64,000 nt of DNA from Dipteronia dyeriana (lineage: Eukaryota; Streptophyta; Magnoliopsida; Sapindales; Sapindaceae): NCBI GenBank assembly GCA_032871835.1, contig CM065301.1:13719291-13783290 (forward strand), given 5' to 3'. The position numbers and the translations under genes are program-made. The notes below the pieces were generated by a model. The model saw only the letters and a list, made by a program, of their open reading frames with translations. It ran no database searches and had not been told where the DNA came from. This document shows positions 1 through 12,797 of this stretch, in pieces (the first letter of the stretch is position 1; each line of letters opens with the position of its first letter).

Positions 1-320
1 CCAAACGTGCATCCCTAGAGATAAATGACTCCGATAAGGAGATAACTCTCACGGTAGAGAGATTTAAGAGATTCAAGAAATCTTACAAGAAGAGAATGAA
101 CTCTAAAGTGAAGGAGGAAAAAAAAATGACCTTGCTCAAGGAGTGTGAGAACAACTACTTTGCATTTTCGGTCTCCTGCAATGAAGATGCTTAAGTCGTC
201 ACAAAATGTTTGTCACTTGGTGGATTCTTGAATGGTGACTTGGAAAGTAGAGATCAAAGAGGAGTAAGCTTGAAAGAAACAAGTTTTAAAGATATGAACC
301 ACGAATCCACAAGTGGTAGA
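1..320 (+). pseudogene. Gag fragment of gag-only copia-type element D, part 1
   Basis: This is the left part of a degenerate Gag reading frame that enters the window from upstream. The sequence is lysine/glutamate rich (KRFKKSYKKRMNSK) and ends in a motif read as HESTSGR, which is also present in the Gag of element B (about 52550-52580). The frame is broken by stops. It resumes after the copia insertion at 10097, so 1-320 and 10092-14535 are one older element. Its 5' LTR and Gag N-terminus lie outside the window. The call rests on similarity to elements A and B in this window. Confidence 0.7.
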
Positions 321-2813
321 TGTTAGGATTAAGCTAGATAGCAAGAGTGTAATATTGTAATTAACATTCTTTTCATATGAATAGAGTGATTTCTAGTTTA
401 ATAAATCTTATAGCATTTATAGTTTAATTATTATAATTGTCAAAAGTAAATAATCATAAGGTCAAAAGATTATGAGAAAAGAAGAATTGTTCATACATCT
501 AGATATGTATGAGGTAGACACAATTCTTTAGTTAGTCTTGAATAATATTCACAACTTAAGATAGAAGGTTGGGTGCCTTTATCTTGTCAAAGTTATAGAT
601 TCTTTTGCTAGCATTTGAGTGGGATCAAATGTGTTATGATGAGTCTAAAATCATCAAAGTGTGGTGTCTTTGGGCAAAATAATCTAGTGCACCGGATGCA
701 TTGAATAGGATCAAAATGAAATACTTTATCTAGAACCGTCAATAGATAAAAGTTTTCATTTGAAGACAATCGAAGAGTCTATCTCAATCCTGAGATAAAT
801 GATGGACTTATGGTTGCAAGGGTTATCATTTGAGCTATCAATAATTACGATTATATAGCATAGTCTATCCTCGATAGTTTGGTGGTATTCATTTGTTAAT
901 CGATAGAGGACTTTATTTATAGATACAGACATCGTGGCTCCATTTATTGAATGAGAGTAGAATACCATCATATGGATGTTTTGAAGTATTGGATATTAAA
1001 TCTTAACGTTAAGTTTTCAATAGTGTCTATTGAAACATGGCTTCTAGACAAGTCAAAATATCCAAGTTCAAAATGTGGTCATATGAGTAAATAATGTAAC
1101 TTGGAGAGCTATAGGCGGTCTATGAGCTTTTGGCAATTACTGGTATTCTTCACGAGGATACATTTTCTCCAATAAGGTTGTCTAGGGTACGAATGAGTAA
1201 CATCAACTTATTCTATCTTTATTTAAGAGTTCAATTTTAGTTCTTTAGTGGAATGAACTAAAATTAAATAGATTGGACCTAAGTGAATCATTTGTTGATT
1301 GTGATTGGGTTGTGTCTATTATAGCTTAAATTTAGATAGCCCGCCAAGATCCCTAATCCACACGAACTTGCATGGATCACTTGATATATTCTATCGGACC
1401 AATAAGGGTTCATCTAGAATTGTAATAAGGCATGTGAACTAGTTCTTTTTGTAAAAATAGGTCTAGTTCACATGTGGACTTTCTTTAAGGTCCAATGAAT
1501 TTAATAAAATAAGAAAAATAATATATGGCCTTTATATTTAAGTATGGGCGGCAAAGGCTATTAATAATAGCTTTAATATATTATTTTTATTTTATTATTT
1601 ACTTAAATGGGAATTAATTAATTTGTTGATTAATTAATTAATTATTTAATTAAAAGTCAAAATCTTTTCCTAGTAGGAGATGGTCTCCTAAAATTATACT
1701 ATTGTTGGTAGTATAGTTAATGTTAAAGACTATATTTGATAAGTAGATAAATAAAAGGAGTTATTTATCTAATTAAATTGGGAAGTCTTTAATATGGTTA
1801 CAAATACACTGTTGAGTTGGATTAGGAGTCTTTATGTAGAAAAGAATTCTTTTTGGAAAAAAATTCTTTTTGAAAAATGATTCTTGGTCACCAAGTAAAA
1901 CTACTTAGTGGTAAAATTCTTATTTGAAAAGGATTCATAACCACCAAGTTAATGTACCTAAGAATAGGATTCTTGTCAATCAAGTAATCCATCTTAGGAA
2001 AAGAAAAACTCTCCTAAACTATATCAAAGAGGGGAAATTCGGTCATCACATGTTCAATATGGCATAGGATAGATTTCTTTTTAGATAAGGATTCTAACTA
2101 CCAAATAAATCCACCTAAGGAAAGGATTCTTGCCAACCAAGTGAATCCTTCTTAAGAAAGGATTTATGATCCTATATATATGAGCATGATGAATTCAGCC
2201 AGCCCTAAGGCAATTAGAGGTGATTTCGGCCAAGCTTTATTTTTTCTAAGAGAAAGTTTCGGCCATCATAGGAATTTTGAGGGAGAAAAATCTGATTTTA
2301 CTCTAGACAAAATTCGATCATCTCTAATCAATAGTGTGTGAATTCGGCCAAGAAGAGAAAAAAGGGGAACGTTTTTGTGTTCGATAGTACACTAGTATTC
2401 TTTACATCAAAAGGGTTTTGTGTACAACATCGAATCAAGGTTCACGCGAGTTTCAATTAAATTGATTGATAATTCACAAGTGACTGGACGTTCTTGGATT
2501 TTTCTCTTGGAGGATATTTGTAACTAACAAAGAAAAGATTTTGCTTTGTCTCCATCCTCAGGAATACAATTTAAAGAAAGAGATCCCACACTCCTAGGTG
2601 ATTCACGTTCGTGATTGGATTGGAAGATCTTATGGAATCAATTCGGTGCTTGTTTAATCGTCACGCGAAAAAGGTACTATACTTTTATATACATCAATTA
2701 ATCTAGGGGTTAAGGTTCTCGTTGCATAAAAGGGATTTTTATTTATTTATACGCAAACCCTAATTTCAATTTTATCACGCGTCCGTTGCGTTTCTAAACC
2801 GTTTTTCCCTACA
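321..2813 (+). repeat. 5' LTR of the copia element
   Basis: The LTR runs from TGTTAGGATT to CCCTACA and matches 7647-10091 along its whole length. It ends directly before the primer-binding site. It holds an AT-rich stretch near 1550-1660. Small open frames inside it, such as the minus frame at 756-971, recur in the other LTR only because the LTRs are copies. Confidence 0.95.
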
Positions 2814-2815
2814 AT

Positions 2816-2828
2816 TGGTATCAGAGCC
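2816..2828 (+). promoter_or_regulatory. Primer-binding site, tRNA-iMet type
   Basis: TGGTATCAGAGCC starts 2 bases after the LTR end. It is the standard plant copia primer site, complementary to the 3' end of initiator methionine tRNA, and marks where minus-strand DNA synthesis would start. Confidence 0.93.
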
Positions 2829-4185
2829 TTGGTTGTACCCTTGATTAACTGATGTATGTGTTCATGAATCTTTTTCTTTTTATTGTATGTATGCATGTTT
2901 TAGAAAGAGATGGCACTCTAGGTTTCGGATATATTTTTACATTGGAATGTATGGATATATATATGTTTTATATGTGGTTTGTTATTGCTTAATTTTGGTC
3001 CTAGAATTTCAATGTAATTTTGTTTTGGGATTGTAACAAGAAGGGTGGTTTATTATCACCATAATTTCTTTCCTGGTATTTGCTAAGTTTTTTTTTTATT
3101 TTGTTGTTGTAATAATAAAAAAAAACTGTAGTATTTTGTTATGTAAATTCATCTGTAATACATTTAAGTTTTGAAGACTAGAAGGTTTGAAGAATTAGGA
3201 GTAACCGGAACAAGTTTGGGACCGTGTGAGCCGTAACAACGAAAGTGCGTGCGAAGAGCTCGTAGCCACATTTGTTGTGGCATGGGCTACGCACGGCAGC
3301 CCTTATTGTAGCCATGGGCTGCGCATGGCAGCCCTTTATAGGCTTGTGACATGCGCACGCCCATGGGTAAGGGCAAGGGGTGTGCACACCCATGGGAGGT
3401 AGCCGAGGGATTCTGAACGACGAAGGTCGCGTGAAGACTTGTTCGCCAAGAAAGGAGTTCTTGTATTCCAAGATATATGTAATTTACTTGTTTTTCTAGG
3501 ATGGACCAAACTTGTAGCTATTTATATTTTTTGTAAATATTGCAGTGTTTGTCATTGTTTGATAACATGTCATACAGAATAGGAGTGCCACTCATATATC
3601 TCTTTTGGTATGAACATGCATTGAATGGTTTAAGTATCTAAATTGGCATCTAGATAACTTGGTAAATCATTCTTTGGAATTCGATCACACACCTTAAACA
3701 ATTGAGTGGGAGAAGGTGTTTTGAAACACCTACGGCCTCCAAGTTTAGTTGAGCCTTATGTTTCGTGAATAACCTCCCAAGATGTATTAATGAATGGAAT
3801 TTAGCAAGATACTTCCTTACAAGGATAGACTAGACAATTAGCCCAAACGATATCTACTCCCAAATGAGGGATATTCGTGAGGGATTATATTGAAGGTCGA
3901 TAGCTTGGTAACACACTCAATGTAAGTTTATTAATATCCTCTCAAGAGTTCTTGTTAATAAAATCACAAGGCTAAAAATAAAACGTTGGTTGTTATGTTT
4001 ACAATTAGGTGGGACCTAGTCCAACTAGTAAATATTGCGAACTCCCAAAGGAGGCGTGACATTTATGGGTGTTGGATCACCATTGAATTTTTACGATTGA
4101 ATTATTTCATTTAATTCAAGATAAATATTCAAAAGTGCTTTATCATGATTATTTACTTATATAATTTTTGTTAATATAAAGAAAT
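2829..4185 (+). other. Untranslated leader of the copia element
   Basis: About 1.35 kb lies between the primer site and the first recognisable Gag codons. It contains a GC-rich patch at 3230-3420 with a repeated AGCCATGGGCTGCGC-like motif and is otherwise AT-rich. I see no supportable gene; the minus frame at 3178-3471 has no recognisable domain. Confidence 0.6.
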
Positions 4186-4640
4186 CATGACCCTAATCAA
4201 TATCCGAAAAGATAATACTTTAATTGATGATAATTATGTCACATGGAAAAATGAATATTGGGTTGTTGTTGCAAGCTGAAAAGTATAAGTTCATTCTTTA
4301 TATTCCTTAACCACCAAACTAATGAATCTAACTCAGGAAGCAAAGAGATGAGTATCAGCAGTGGAAGTCTTCAAATGAGATGGCTAAATGTACGTTACAT
4401 TATGGCCATCATCTCCAACGTGTTGCAACAGCAACATGAAGGAATTGAGACTGCTGCCGATATTATGATGTCTCTAGACAAGGATTTGTATGGTTGGAAA
4501 AGTTGCTACTGTTAAGACCCGTTAAAAGGTCAAGAGATAATAAAAGAAAAAGCAACTTGGGACTTCTTAGAAGGAGACCAAGAAAGTAACCAAGATCAAA
4601 GGGAAATGTTTCCATTGTGGTGAAAAGGGTTAAAAGAATA
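4186..4640 (+). pseudogene. Gag remnant of the copia element
   Basis: The start has the copia Gag N-terminal signature (DDNYVTWKNEY), followed by scrambled pieces of the Gag helical domain in several frames. Near 4600-4630 a zinc-knuckle start (KGKCFHCGEKG) is read but ends in a stop where the histidine and last cysteine should be. Most of the Gag C-terminus and the start of protease are missing, so this gene makes no functional capsid protein. Confidence 0.75.
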
Positions 4641-4642
4641 GA

Positions 4643-7632
4643 CTAAATAAGAATGAATTCAACTTGTATTTAGGCAATGGAGCATTGGTGTCTACTAGTG
4701 TAGTGGGAGATATTAGAATCAATTTAGATTCTATTAGGCATGTAGATTTAATAAACGTTTATTGTGTACCTAAATTCAAGAGAAATTTAATTTCAGTTTC
4801 TTGTTTAAATAAATTTGGTTATTCGGTTACTTTTAATAAAGGTTTTATTATTAGTAAGAATAACAAATTTGTTTGCAAATGTACATTGGAAAATGGTTTA
4901 TTTTATTTGTATGGAAATATCTCTCACTTGTTAGACACGGAATCAACGGAACCTAATCATAAAAGAGTAAAATTATCAAAAGATGAAACCTACCTATGGC
5001 AAATGCGCTTAGGTCATATCAACGTTAATAGGATTAAAAGATTGGTATGTGACGGACCTCTAAGTGACTTAAAGGTTGATGATCTACCAACTTGTGAATC
5101 TTGTTTGGAAGGTAAAATGACCAAAAGGTCGTTTACGACCAAATGCGCAAGAACCATTGAATGTTTAGGATTGATACACACTGATGTGTGTGGACCTATG
5201 AGCATTCAAGCTAGAGGTGGATATGAGTACTTCGTCACTTTCACGGATGATCACTCAAGATTTGGCTATGTGTATCTCATGAGACATAAGTCGGATGCTT
5301 TTGATATGTTCAAAGCATTTAAAGCTGAAGTAGAAAATCAGCTTGAGAAACACATAAAAATCTTGAGGTCCGATCGTGGTGGAGAATATCTATCTGGTGA
5401 GTTTCAACAATATTTATTGATAATGGAATAATTTCTCAGTTTTCTGCACCTGGCACACCTCAACAAAATGGGGTGGCAGAAAGGAGAAATAGAACTCTTT
5501 TGGATATGGTTAGGTCTATGTTGAGTTATGCAACCCTCCCTAGTTCTTTTTGGGGATATGCTTTACAAACTGCCATGTATATTCTAAATGATGTACCATC
5601 AAAGTCGGTTCCTAAAACACCGCATGAGTTGTGGACTGGGCGAAAGCCTAGTTTACAACACTTAAGGATATTTGGATGTCCTGCGCACGTGTTAAAAGGA
5701 AAGACAGATAAGATGGAGTCCCGTTCATAAACATGCATATTTGTAGGGTATCCAAAAGGAACAAAAGGATATTATTTTTATAGTCCTTCAGATCTTAAAG
5801 TATTTGTTTCGACAAATGCCAAATTTCTAGAAGAGAACTATATGAATAATTTTGTGCATAAAAGTATAATTGTCCTAAATGAGCTTTTAGGAGATACAAT
5901 TCCACAAGAGGTTTCGCAACCAAGCCCAATTATAAGTTCCGTACCAATACAAGATCAACAATCTACCATATCTCGTCGTAGTGGAAGGGTTGTTAGACAT
6001 CCCGAGAGATACATCGGTTTAGGAGAATCTGTAGAGAATCTTCTGGACGACGATGATCCCTATACGTACAAGGAAGCAATGGAAGATGTTGATTGTCGCC
6101 ATTGGCAAAAGGCAATGCAATCCGAAATTGAATCTATGTTTAAAAAACAAAGTCTGGTCTCTTGTATACTTGCCTAAAGGGATAAAACCCATCGGGTGCA
6201 AGTGGGTATACAAGAGGAAAAGAGGAATGGATGGAAAGGTGGAAACCTATAAAGCTAGATTGGTAGCTAAAGGTTATACACAGAAGAAAGGTATCGATTA
6301 TGAAGAAACCTTCTCTCATGTGGCCATGCTTAAATCCATTAGGATACTCTTATCCATTACGGCATCTCTAGGCCTAGAGATTTGGCAAATGGACGTCAAG
6401 ACAGCTTTCCTTAATGGAAGTCTTGATGAAAGCATCTATATGATGCAACCAGAAGGATTCATTGAAAAAGGCCAAGAGGAAAGGGTATGCAAGTTGCAAA
6501 GATCCATATATGGATTGAAGCAAGCATTCAGATCCTGGAACATAAGGTTCGATCAAGCTGTAAAAGGTTTTGGGTTTATTCAAAACCTTGATGAACCTTA
6601 TGTATACAAAATGATTAAAGGCGATAAGTTGGTTTTCCTAGTTCTTTACGTTGATGATATACTACTCATCGGAAACGATGTAGGTGAATTGACATCAAAA
6701 AAGAATGGTTAGCAAAACAATTTGGTATGAAGGATTTAGGAGAAGCAAGTTATATTCTTGGTATCCAAGTCATAAGGGATAGAAAGAATAGAACGATTGC
6801 ATTATCCCAAACTTCATACATAGATAAAATCTTGTCTAGGTTTTCCAGGCAATATTCCAAGAAAGGTATGTTACCTTTCAGGCATGGAATCAAACTTTCT
6901 AAGGAACAAGTTCTTAAGAATGAGCATGAAGAGCAACTCATGAGTAGGGTTCCATATGCATCGGCGGTTGGAAGTCTCATGTATGCAATGCTCTACACTA
7001 GACCAGATATTTGTTTTGTTGTAGGCATAGTTAGAAGGTTTCAATCGAAACCTGGTCCTGATCACTGGACGGCAGTCAAGCATATTTTCAAGTATTTTAG
7101 GAGAACGAGAGATTATATGCTTGTATACTCTGGAGGGGATTTAATTCCCGTTGGGTATACAGATTCTTATTTTCAATCAGATTCTAACTTCAGGAGATCG
7201 ACATCAGGATCTGTGTTTACCATTGGAGAAGGGGCAGTCATATGGAGGAGTATCAAGCAATCTTGAATTGCTGATTCCACCATGGAAGCCGAGTATGTTG
7301 CCGCATGCGAGGCTGCTAAAGAGGATGTCTAGCTCTGCCAATTCTTGATTGACTTGGAAGTGGTTCCTGATGTGAATAAGCAGATCACTAACTATTGTGA
7401 CAATAGTGGAGCAGTGGCTAATTCGAGAGAACCAAGAAGTCATAAGAGAGGGAAACACATTGAAAGAAAGTATCACCTTCTAAGGGAAATTGTGCATAAG
7501 GGTAACGTGACGATCACCAAGATCGCGTCAGTAGAAAATCTAGCGGATTCCTTTACAAAGGCTCTTTCTCAAAAGAGTTTTGATGGGCATCTAGAGAACA
7601 TGGGGATGAGAGATATGACACATTTGCTATAA
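4643..7632 (+). pseudogene. Copia pol pseudogene (protease remnant, integrase, RT, RNase H)
   Basis: The domain order is that of copia. At 4664 the frame enters the late protease region (LGNGALVS) without the DSG active site. The GAG-pre-integrase domain follows (MRLGHINVNRIKRLV, CESCLEGKMTK). The integrase core has HTDVCGPM, FTDDHSRF and SDRGGEY. After a frameshift near 5430 come [15 protein letters not shown] and the C-terminal part. RT spans about 6060-6760 with KTAFLNG and an intact YVDD (6647-6658). RNase H spans about 7090-7632. Frames change near 5430, 6170 and 6710, with further stops at 5728, 7264 and 7330. It is dead by several independent lesions, but all enzyme domains except protease can be traced. 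Confidence 0.93.
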
Positions 7633-7646
7633 AGCAAGTGGGAGAT
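7633..7646 (+). promoter_or_regulatory. Polypurine tract of the copia element
   Basis: AGCAAGTGGGAGAT lies directly upstream of the 3' LTR start TGTTAGG. It is the plus-strand DNA priming site. Confidence 0.85.
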
Positions 7647-10091
7647 TGTTAGGATTATGCTCGATAGCAAGAGTGTAATATTGTAATTAACAATCTTTTC
7701 ATATGAATAAAGTGATTTCTAGTTTAACAAATCTTATAGCATTTATAGTTTAATTATTATAATTGTCAAAAGTAAATAATCGTAAGGTCAAAAGATTATG
7801 AGAAAAGAAGAATTGTTCATACATCTAGATATGTATGAGGTAGACACAATTCTTTAGTTAATCTTGAATAATATTCACAACTTAAGATATAAGGTTGGGT
7901 GTCATTATCTTGTCAAAGTTGTAGATTCTTTTGCTAGCATTTGAGTGGGATCAAATATGTTATGATGAGTCTAAAATTATCAAAGTGTGGTGTCTTTGGG
8001 CAAAAGAATCTAGTGCACTGGGTGCATTGAATAGGATCAAAATGAAATACTTTATCTAGAACCGTCAATGGATAAAAGTTTTCATTTGAAGACAATCGGA
8101 GAGTCTATCTCAATCCTGAGATAAATGATGGACTTATGGTTGCAAGTGTTATCATTTGAGCTATCAATGAGTACGATTATATAGCATAGTCTATCCTCGA
8201 TAGTTTGGTGGTATTCAGTTGTTAATCGATAGAGGACTTCATTTATAGATATGGACATCGTGGCTCCATTTATTGAATGAGAGTAGAATATCATCGTATG
8301 GATGTTTTGAGGTATTGGATATTAAATCTTAACGTTAAGTTTTCAATAGTGTCTATTGAAACATGGCTTCTGGATAAGTCAAAATATCCAAGTTCAAAAT
8401 GTGGTCATATGAGTAAATATGGTAACTTGGAGAGCTATAGGCGGTCTATGAGCTCTTGACGATTACTGGTATTCTTCACGAGGATACATTTTCTCCAATA
8501 AGGTTGTATAGGGTACGAATGAGTAACATCAACTTATTTTATCTTTATTTAGGAGTTCAATTTTAGTTCTTTAGTGGAATGAACTAAAATTAAATAGATT
8601 GGACATAAGTGAATCATTTGTTGATTGTGATTGGGTTGTGTCTATTGGAGCTTAAATTAAGATAGCCCGCCAAGATCCCCAATCCATACGAACTTGCATG
8701 GATCACTTGATATATTCTACCGGACCAATAAGGGTCCATCTAGAATTGTAATAAGGCATGTGAACTTGTTTCTTTTTGTAAGAATAGGTCTAGTTCACAT
8801 GTGGACTTTTTATTAAGGTCCAATGGATTTAATAAAATAAGAAAAATAATATATTGCCTTTATATTTAAGTATGGGCAGCAAAGACTATTAATAATAGCT
8901 TTAATATATTATTTTTATTTTATTATTTAATTAAATGGGAATTAATTAATTTGTTGATTAATTAATTAATTAATTAAAAGTCAAAATCTTTTTCTAGTAG
9001 GAGATGGTCTCCTAAAATTATACTATTGTTGGTAGTAGTAGTTAATGTTAAAGACTATATTTGATAAGTAGATAAATAAAATGAGTTATTTATCTAATCA
9101 AATTATGATGTCTTTAATATGGTTACAAATACACTATTGAGTTGGATTAGGAGTCTTGGTGTACGAAAGAATTCTTTTTGGAAAAGGATTCTTGATCACC
9201 AAGTAAAACTACTTAGTGGTAGAATTCTTATTTGAAAAGGATTCATAACCACCAAGTTAATCTACCTAAAGATAGGATTCTTGTCAATCAAGTAATCCTT
9301 CTTAGGAAAAGATAAACTCTCCTAATCTATATCAAAGCGGGGGAAATTCGGTCATCACATGTTCAATATGGCATAGGATAGATTTCCTTTTAGATAAGGA
9401 TTCTAACTACCAAATAAATCCACCTAAGGAAATGATTCTTGCCAACCAAGTGAATCCTTCTTAAGAAAAGATTTAGGATCCTATATATATGAGCATGATG
9501 AATTCGGCCAAGCTTTATTTTTTCTAAGAGAAAGTTTCGGCCATCATAGGAATTTTGAAGGAGAAAAATCTGATTTTACTCTAGACAAAATTTGATCATC
9601 TCTAATCAATAGTGTGTGAATTCGGCCAAGAAGAGAAAAAAGGGGAATGTTTTTGTGTTCGATAGTACACTAGTACTCTTTACATCAAAAGGGTTTTGTG
9701 TACAACATCGAATCAAGGTTCACGTGAGTTTCAATCAAATTGATTGATAATTCACAAGTGACCGGACGTTCTTGGATTTTTCTCTTGGAGGATATTTGTA
9801 ACTAACAAAGAAAAGATTTTGCTTTGTCTCCATCCTCAGGAATATAATTTAAAGAAAGGGAGTCCACACTCCTAGGTGATTCATGTTCGTGATTGGATTG
9901 GAAGATTTTACGGAATCAATTCGGCGCTTGTTCAATCGTCACGCGAAAAAGGTACAATACTTTTATATACATCAATTAATCTAGGGTTAAGGTTCTCGTT
10001 GCATAAAAGGGATTTTTATTTATTTATACGCAAACCCTAATTTTGATTTTATCACGCTTCTGTTGCGTTTCTAAACCATTTTTTTCCTACA
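7647..10091 (+). repeat. 3' LTR of the copia element
   Basis: The LTR starts TGTTAGGATT and ends TTTCCTACA. It is followed by the target duplication GTAGA at 10092-10096 and then by the interrupted Gag of element D. It matches 321-2813 apart from point changes and small indels. Confidence 0.95.
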
Positions 10092-10096
10092 GTAGA

Positions 10097-11650
10097 TGCT
10101 TCAATCATGGTAGCTAATGCTTTGGGAACTCTTATGATAATGTGGTGGATTATCAAGAGTCTGTTGACTTTCTTCAAAAGTGCTTGAAAAAGTAGAATAA
10201 TGATATCTTTGGGTTGGAAAAGGATAATCTTTAATTGAGAGCCAAAGTGACTCAATTAGATGAAGTGATATATGGATAGGAAAATAAAGACAAATTGAAG
10301 AAAGAGCTTGAAGTAGCAAGAATGTCACTTGCCAAATTGAAGTCGGGATCAAAGAAGCTTGACATCATGTTAAGTATTGGTAAGAAGCCAAATGACAAGC
10401 GAGAGCCTGGTTTCATAGATGATGAGACCACACCATCCTTAGACAAGACTATGTTTTGAAGGAGATAACTCATAAATTTCCACCTTCGTGTCAACACCCC
10501 AAGAAAATTCTTGATGTGTGTGAATTATCTAAGAGCTTTTTATTGAAGATCCTTCCAAGGAAACTAGATCAACCTCAACCAATGAGAAAGATCAAGCATA
10601 AGGAGTCTTCAAATAAAGCAAGCTTGAAGTTGCTACCAAGGAAGTTGCACAATCCCATTTTTCAAGGATGCTACAACCAAAAGTATATCAATCCTTGAAG
10701 CAAGCTCCTCTCCCAAAGGTGCCTCAACCCAAGTCCCGCCAACCAAGGAGGTATGTTCAACCGACTCAACAACCTTAATAAGCTAGACCACAAAGGCACC
10801 AATAATTGGCTCAAGCTCTAAGGAGAGGCCAACCAGTGCACCATCAAAGACAACCTCATTAACATTGTAAAGCCTCGATGAGATCTCATTGTAATGGCCC
10901 CCTTCGTCTCAACACCCAAAGAAAAATCTTGATATGGGTGAATTATTGAAGGGCTCTTTATTAAAAATCCTTCCATGGAAACTAGCTCAAACTCAACCAA
11001 GGAAGAAGATCGAGCTTAGGGAGTGCTTCAAGAAAGCAAGCTTGAAGTTGCAACCAAGGAAGTTGCATAACCCCATTTTTTAATGATGACACAACCAAAG
11101 GTGTATCAATCCTTATAGCAAGCTCCTCTCCCAAAGGTGCCTCAACCCAAGTCCCACCAACCAAAAAGGCAAGTTTAACCCTCTCAACCACCTTAACAAG
11201 CTAGACCACAAAACATCGATAATTGGCTCAAGGTCCGAGGAGAAGCCAACCGGTGCACCATCAAAGTTAACCTCATCAACATGGCACAGCCTCGACGAGA
11301 TCTTATTATCGTTGTATAAATTCTTCCTTTGTACATACTTGTTATTTTTATGGTATGATTGGTCACTTAATACCAAATTGATTGAATTACATTAAGAGGT
11401 GTAGATTAAAGAGCATGAGAGAAAAACTACAAGTTTTCATAAACCTAGGGAACTTAGAAACATGTCTATGACAACTAAAAATTAAAAGGTGGAACCTAGG
11501 TAGGTTAGAATGAATGAACCCACTTGCCATTGTGCCCATGTGACAACCGTAGATGCAATGAGATCCAATAGACTTGATAATTCTATAGAGGCATGTGCTT
11601 CCCATTGACTTGGTTGGATTTGACCCCAATAAGGGGAGCTCAAGCAAGGG
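10097..11650 (+). pseudogene. Gag fragment of element D, part 2
   Basis: The Gag of element D continues from HESTSGR (position 320) into CFNHGS. After it come a glutamate/lysine-rich coiled-coil region (about 10150-10370) and a proline/glutamine/lysine-rich linker. The second zinc-knuckle region at about 11320-11400 is broken; it corresponds to the intact CHFCGMIGHSMPNC region of element B at about 53240. Many stops are present. The linker contains a roughly 410-bp tandem duplication. No protease, integrase or RT follows, so D is gag-only like A and B. Confidence 0.72.
10483..11307 (+). repeat. Tandem duplication (about 410 bp x 2) in the D Gag linker
   Basis: The block at 10483-10890 (CCTTCGTGTCAACACCCC to GATCTCATT) is repeated at 10901-11307 (CCTTCGTCTCAACACCC to GATCTTATT) with scattered differences. 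Elements A and B have a single unit of the related linker, so the duplication is specific to this copy or subfamily. Confidence 0.85.
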
Positions 11651-12785
11651 GAGCATGATTTGCTATGTATAAAAAGTTGATTAATTTTATGCTATTTTGG
11701 TAATTGCTTGAGATTTTTATTTGCACATATAGTTGACCATTGTTTTGCTTGTAATCCATGTCATATTTTAGTTCAGCAATGCATTTTTAGACTAGGAGAA
11801 TTATTTGGGAAAGTACATTTGAATCACCTATAATTTATCTCTATGATATGAGAATTTTTTATGACATGCTTTAAATGATATGCATGAAATGTTTTAGATT
11901 GCTTAATATGCAATATGTGTGAAAGCAAATGAGAAGACTAAAATTAGTAAGGATCTACAATTCATTCAATCAATAAGAATTTCATATCCAGATTATTCTT
12001 CTCTCTCTTCTTAAAGGTGTAAACAAGGCTACTATCATACGGATACCTTATCTGGAAAAATCAAATGGGATATTTGTGTCCATGTCTTGGTTTGCCTTTA
12101 AGGATTAATATAGTTACTCTATCTTACAAATCTTTAGAAACTATATATTGCTTGTTTATGACAAAAAGGTACAAATTGGTTTGAATTCTCATGGAAACCC
12201 TTTTGATGTTTACTTTGCCAAGTATAATTTCTTAAACTTCAACAATATATATCTTGCATGCAAAGCCACAATTTTACACATTTTTCTTTAAATAAAACTC
12301 CTTGAATCTCTCTCAATTATTTAAGTTGTGTAAAGATTATGTATATAATTATGCAAATGTCTTTTGTGCTAATAGCTCACTTTGCTAAAGCAACCTAAAG
12401 CAACCTGATAGGGGAAGCTCTTTTGCCTATCTCATGACAAAAAGAGAGAGAAATCTTGATAAATATATGGGGAATATTAATTTTGCTTTGTGGGAGAAGC
12501 CTTGATAGAGAGCAACCTTTTAGGGGGAGCATTGTACATGTATTAATTTGTATTGCTATTTTAAGTGCAACTGCATTTTATGTTTGATCACCTCACATGC
12601 TCTTGTTCTTGGAAAGTGCTTTCTTGCTAATGTATGTAGGCATGATGATCTACGAAGAGATTAAAGACCTTGAAGACTTAGATTCTTAGGTTTCTCTCAG
12701 TGTAACATAGATTGTACTTTGTTGAACAATAACTTTTTTTTTGTGAGGATCATTTTGTGAGTGGTGATTTTGTCATGAAATAGCC
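11651..12785 (+). other. 3' untranslated region of element D
   Basis: This stretch is non-coding and matches the 3' region of element B (about 53570-54760). Shared words include the zone around GGCTACTATCATACGG, AGGGGGAGCATTG and GAAATAGCCAAA. It contains no pol-like sequence. Confidence 0.7.
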
Positions 12786-12797
12786 AAATGGGGAGAT
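12786..12797 (+). promoter_or_regulatory. Polypurine tract of element D
   Basis: AAATGGGGAGAT matches AAAGGGGGAGAT upstream of LTR3 at 54760-54771 and sits directly before the LTR. Confidence 0.7.

Larger units (their letters stand above)
321..10091 (+). mobile_element. Ty1/copia LTR retrotransposon, full length, nested in element D
   Basis: This is a 9,771-bp element with two LTRs that start TGTTAG and end CCTACA, a tRNA-iMet-type primer site and a polypurine tract. It is flanked by a perfect 5-bp target duplication, GTAGA (316-320 and 10092-10096). The internal domain has the copia order gag, protease remnant, integrase, RT, RNase H. Coding frames are broken, so it cannot be autonomous now. 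The LTRs (2,493 and 2,445 bp) make up half of the element, which is long for copia. They differ by scattered substitutions and a roughly 40-bp block near 2200 missing from the right copy. The lineage within copia is not assigned. Confidence 0.95.

Noticed and set aside
756..971. Minus-strand open frame also present at 8082-8294
   Set aside because: It recurs only because both positions are in the two LTRs of one copia element; no domain or gene-like composition.
3178..3471. 97-codon minus-strand frame in the copia leader
   Set aside because: It follows a GC-rich repeated patch and has no recognisable domain; antisense to the element.
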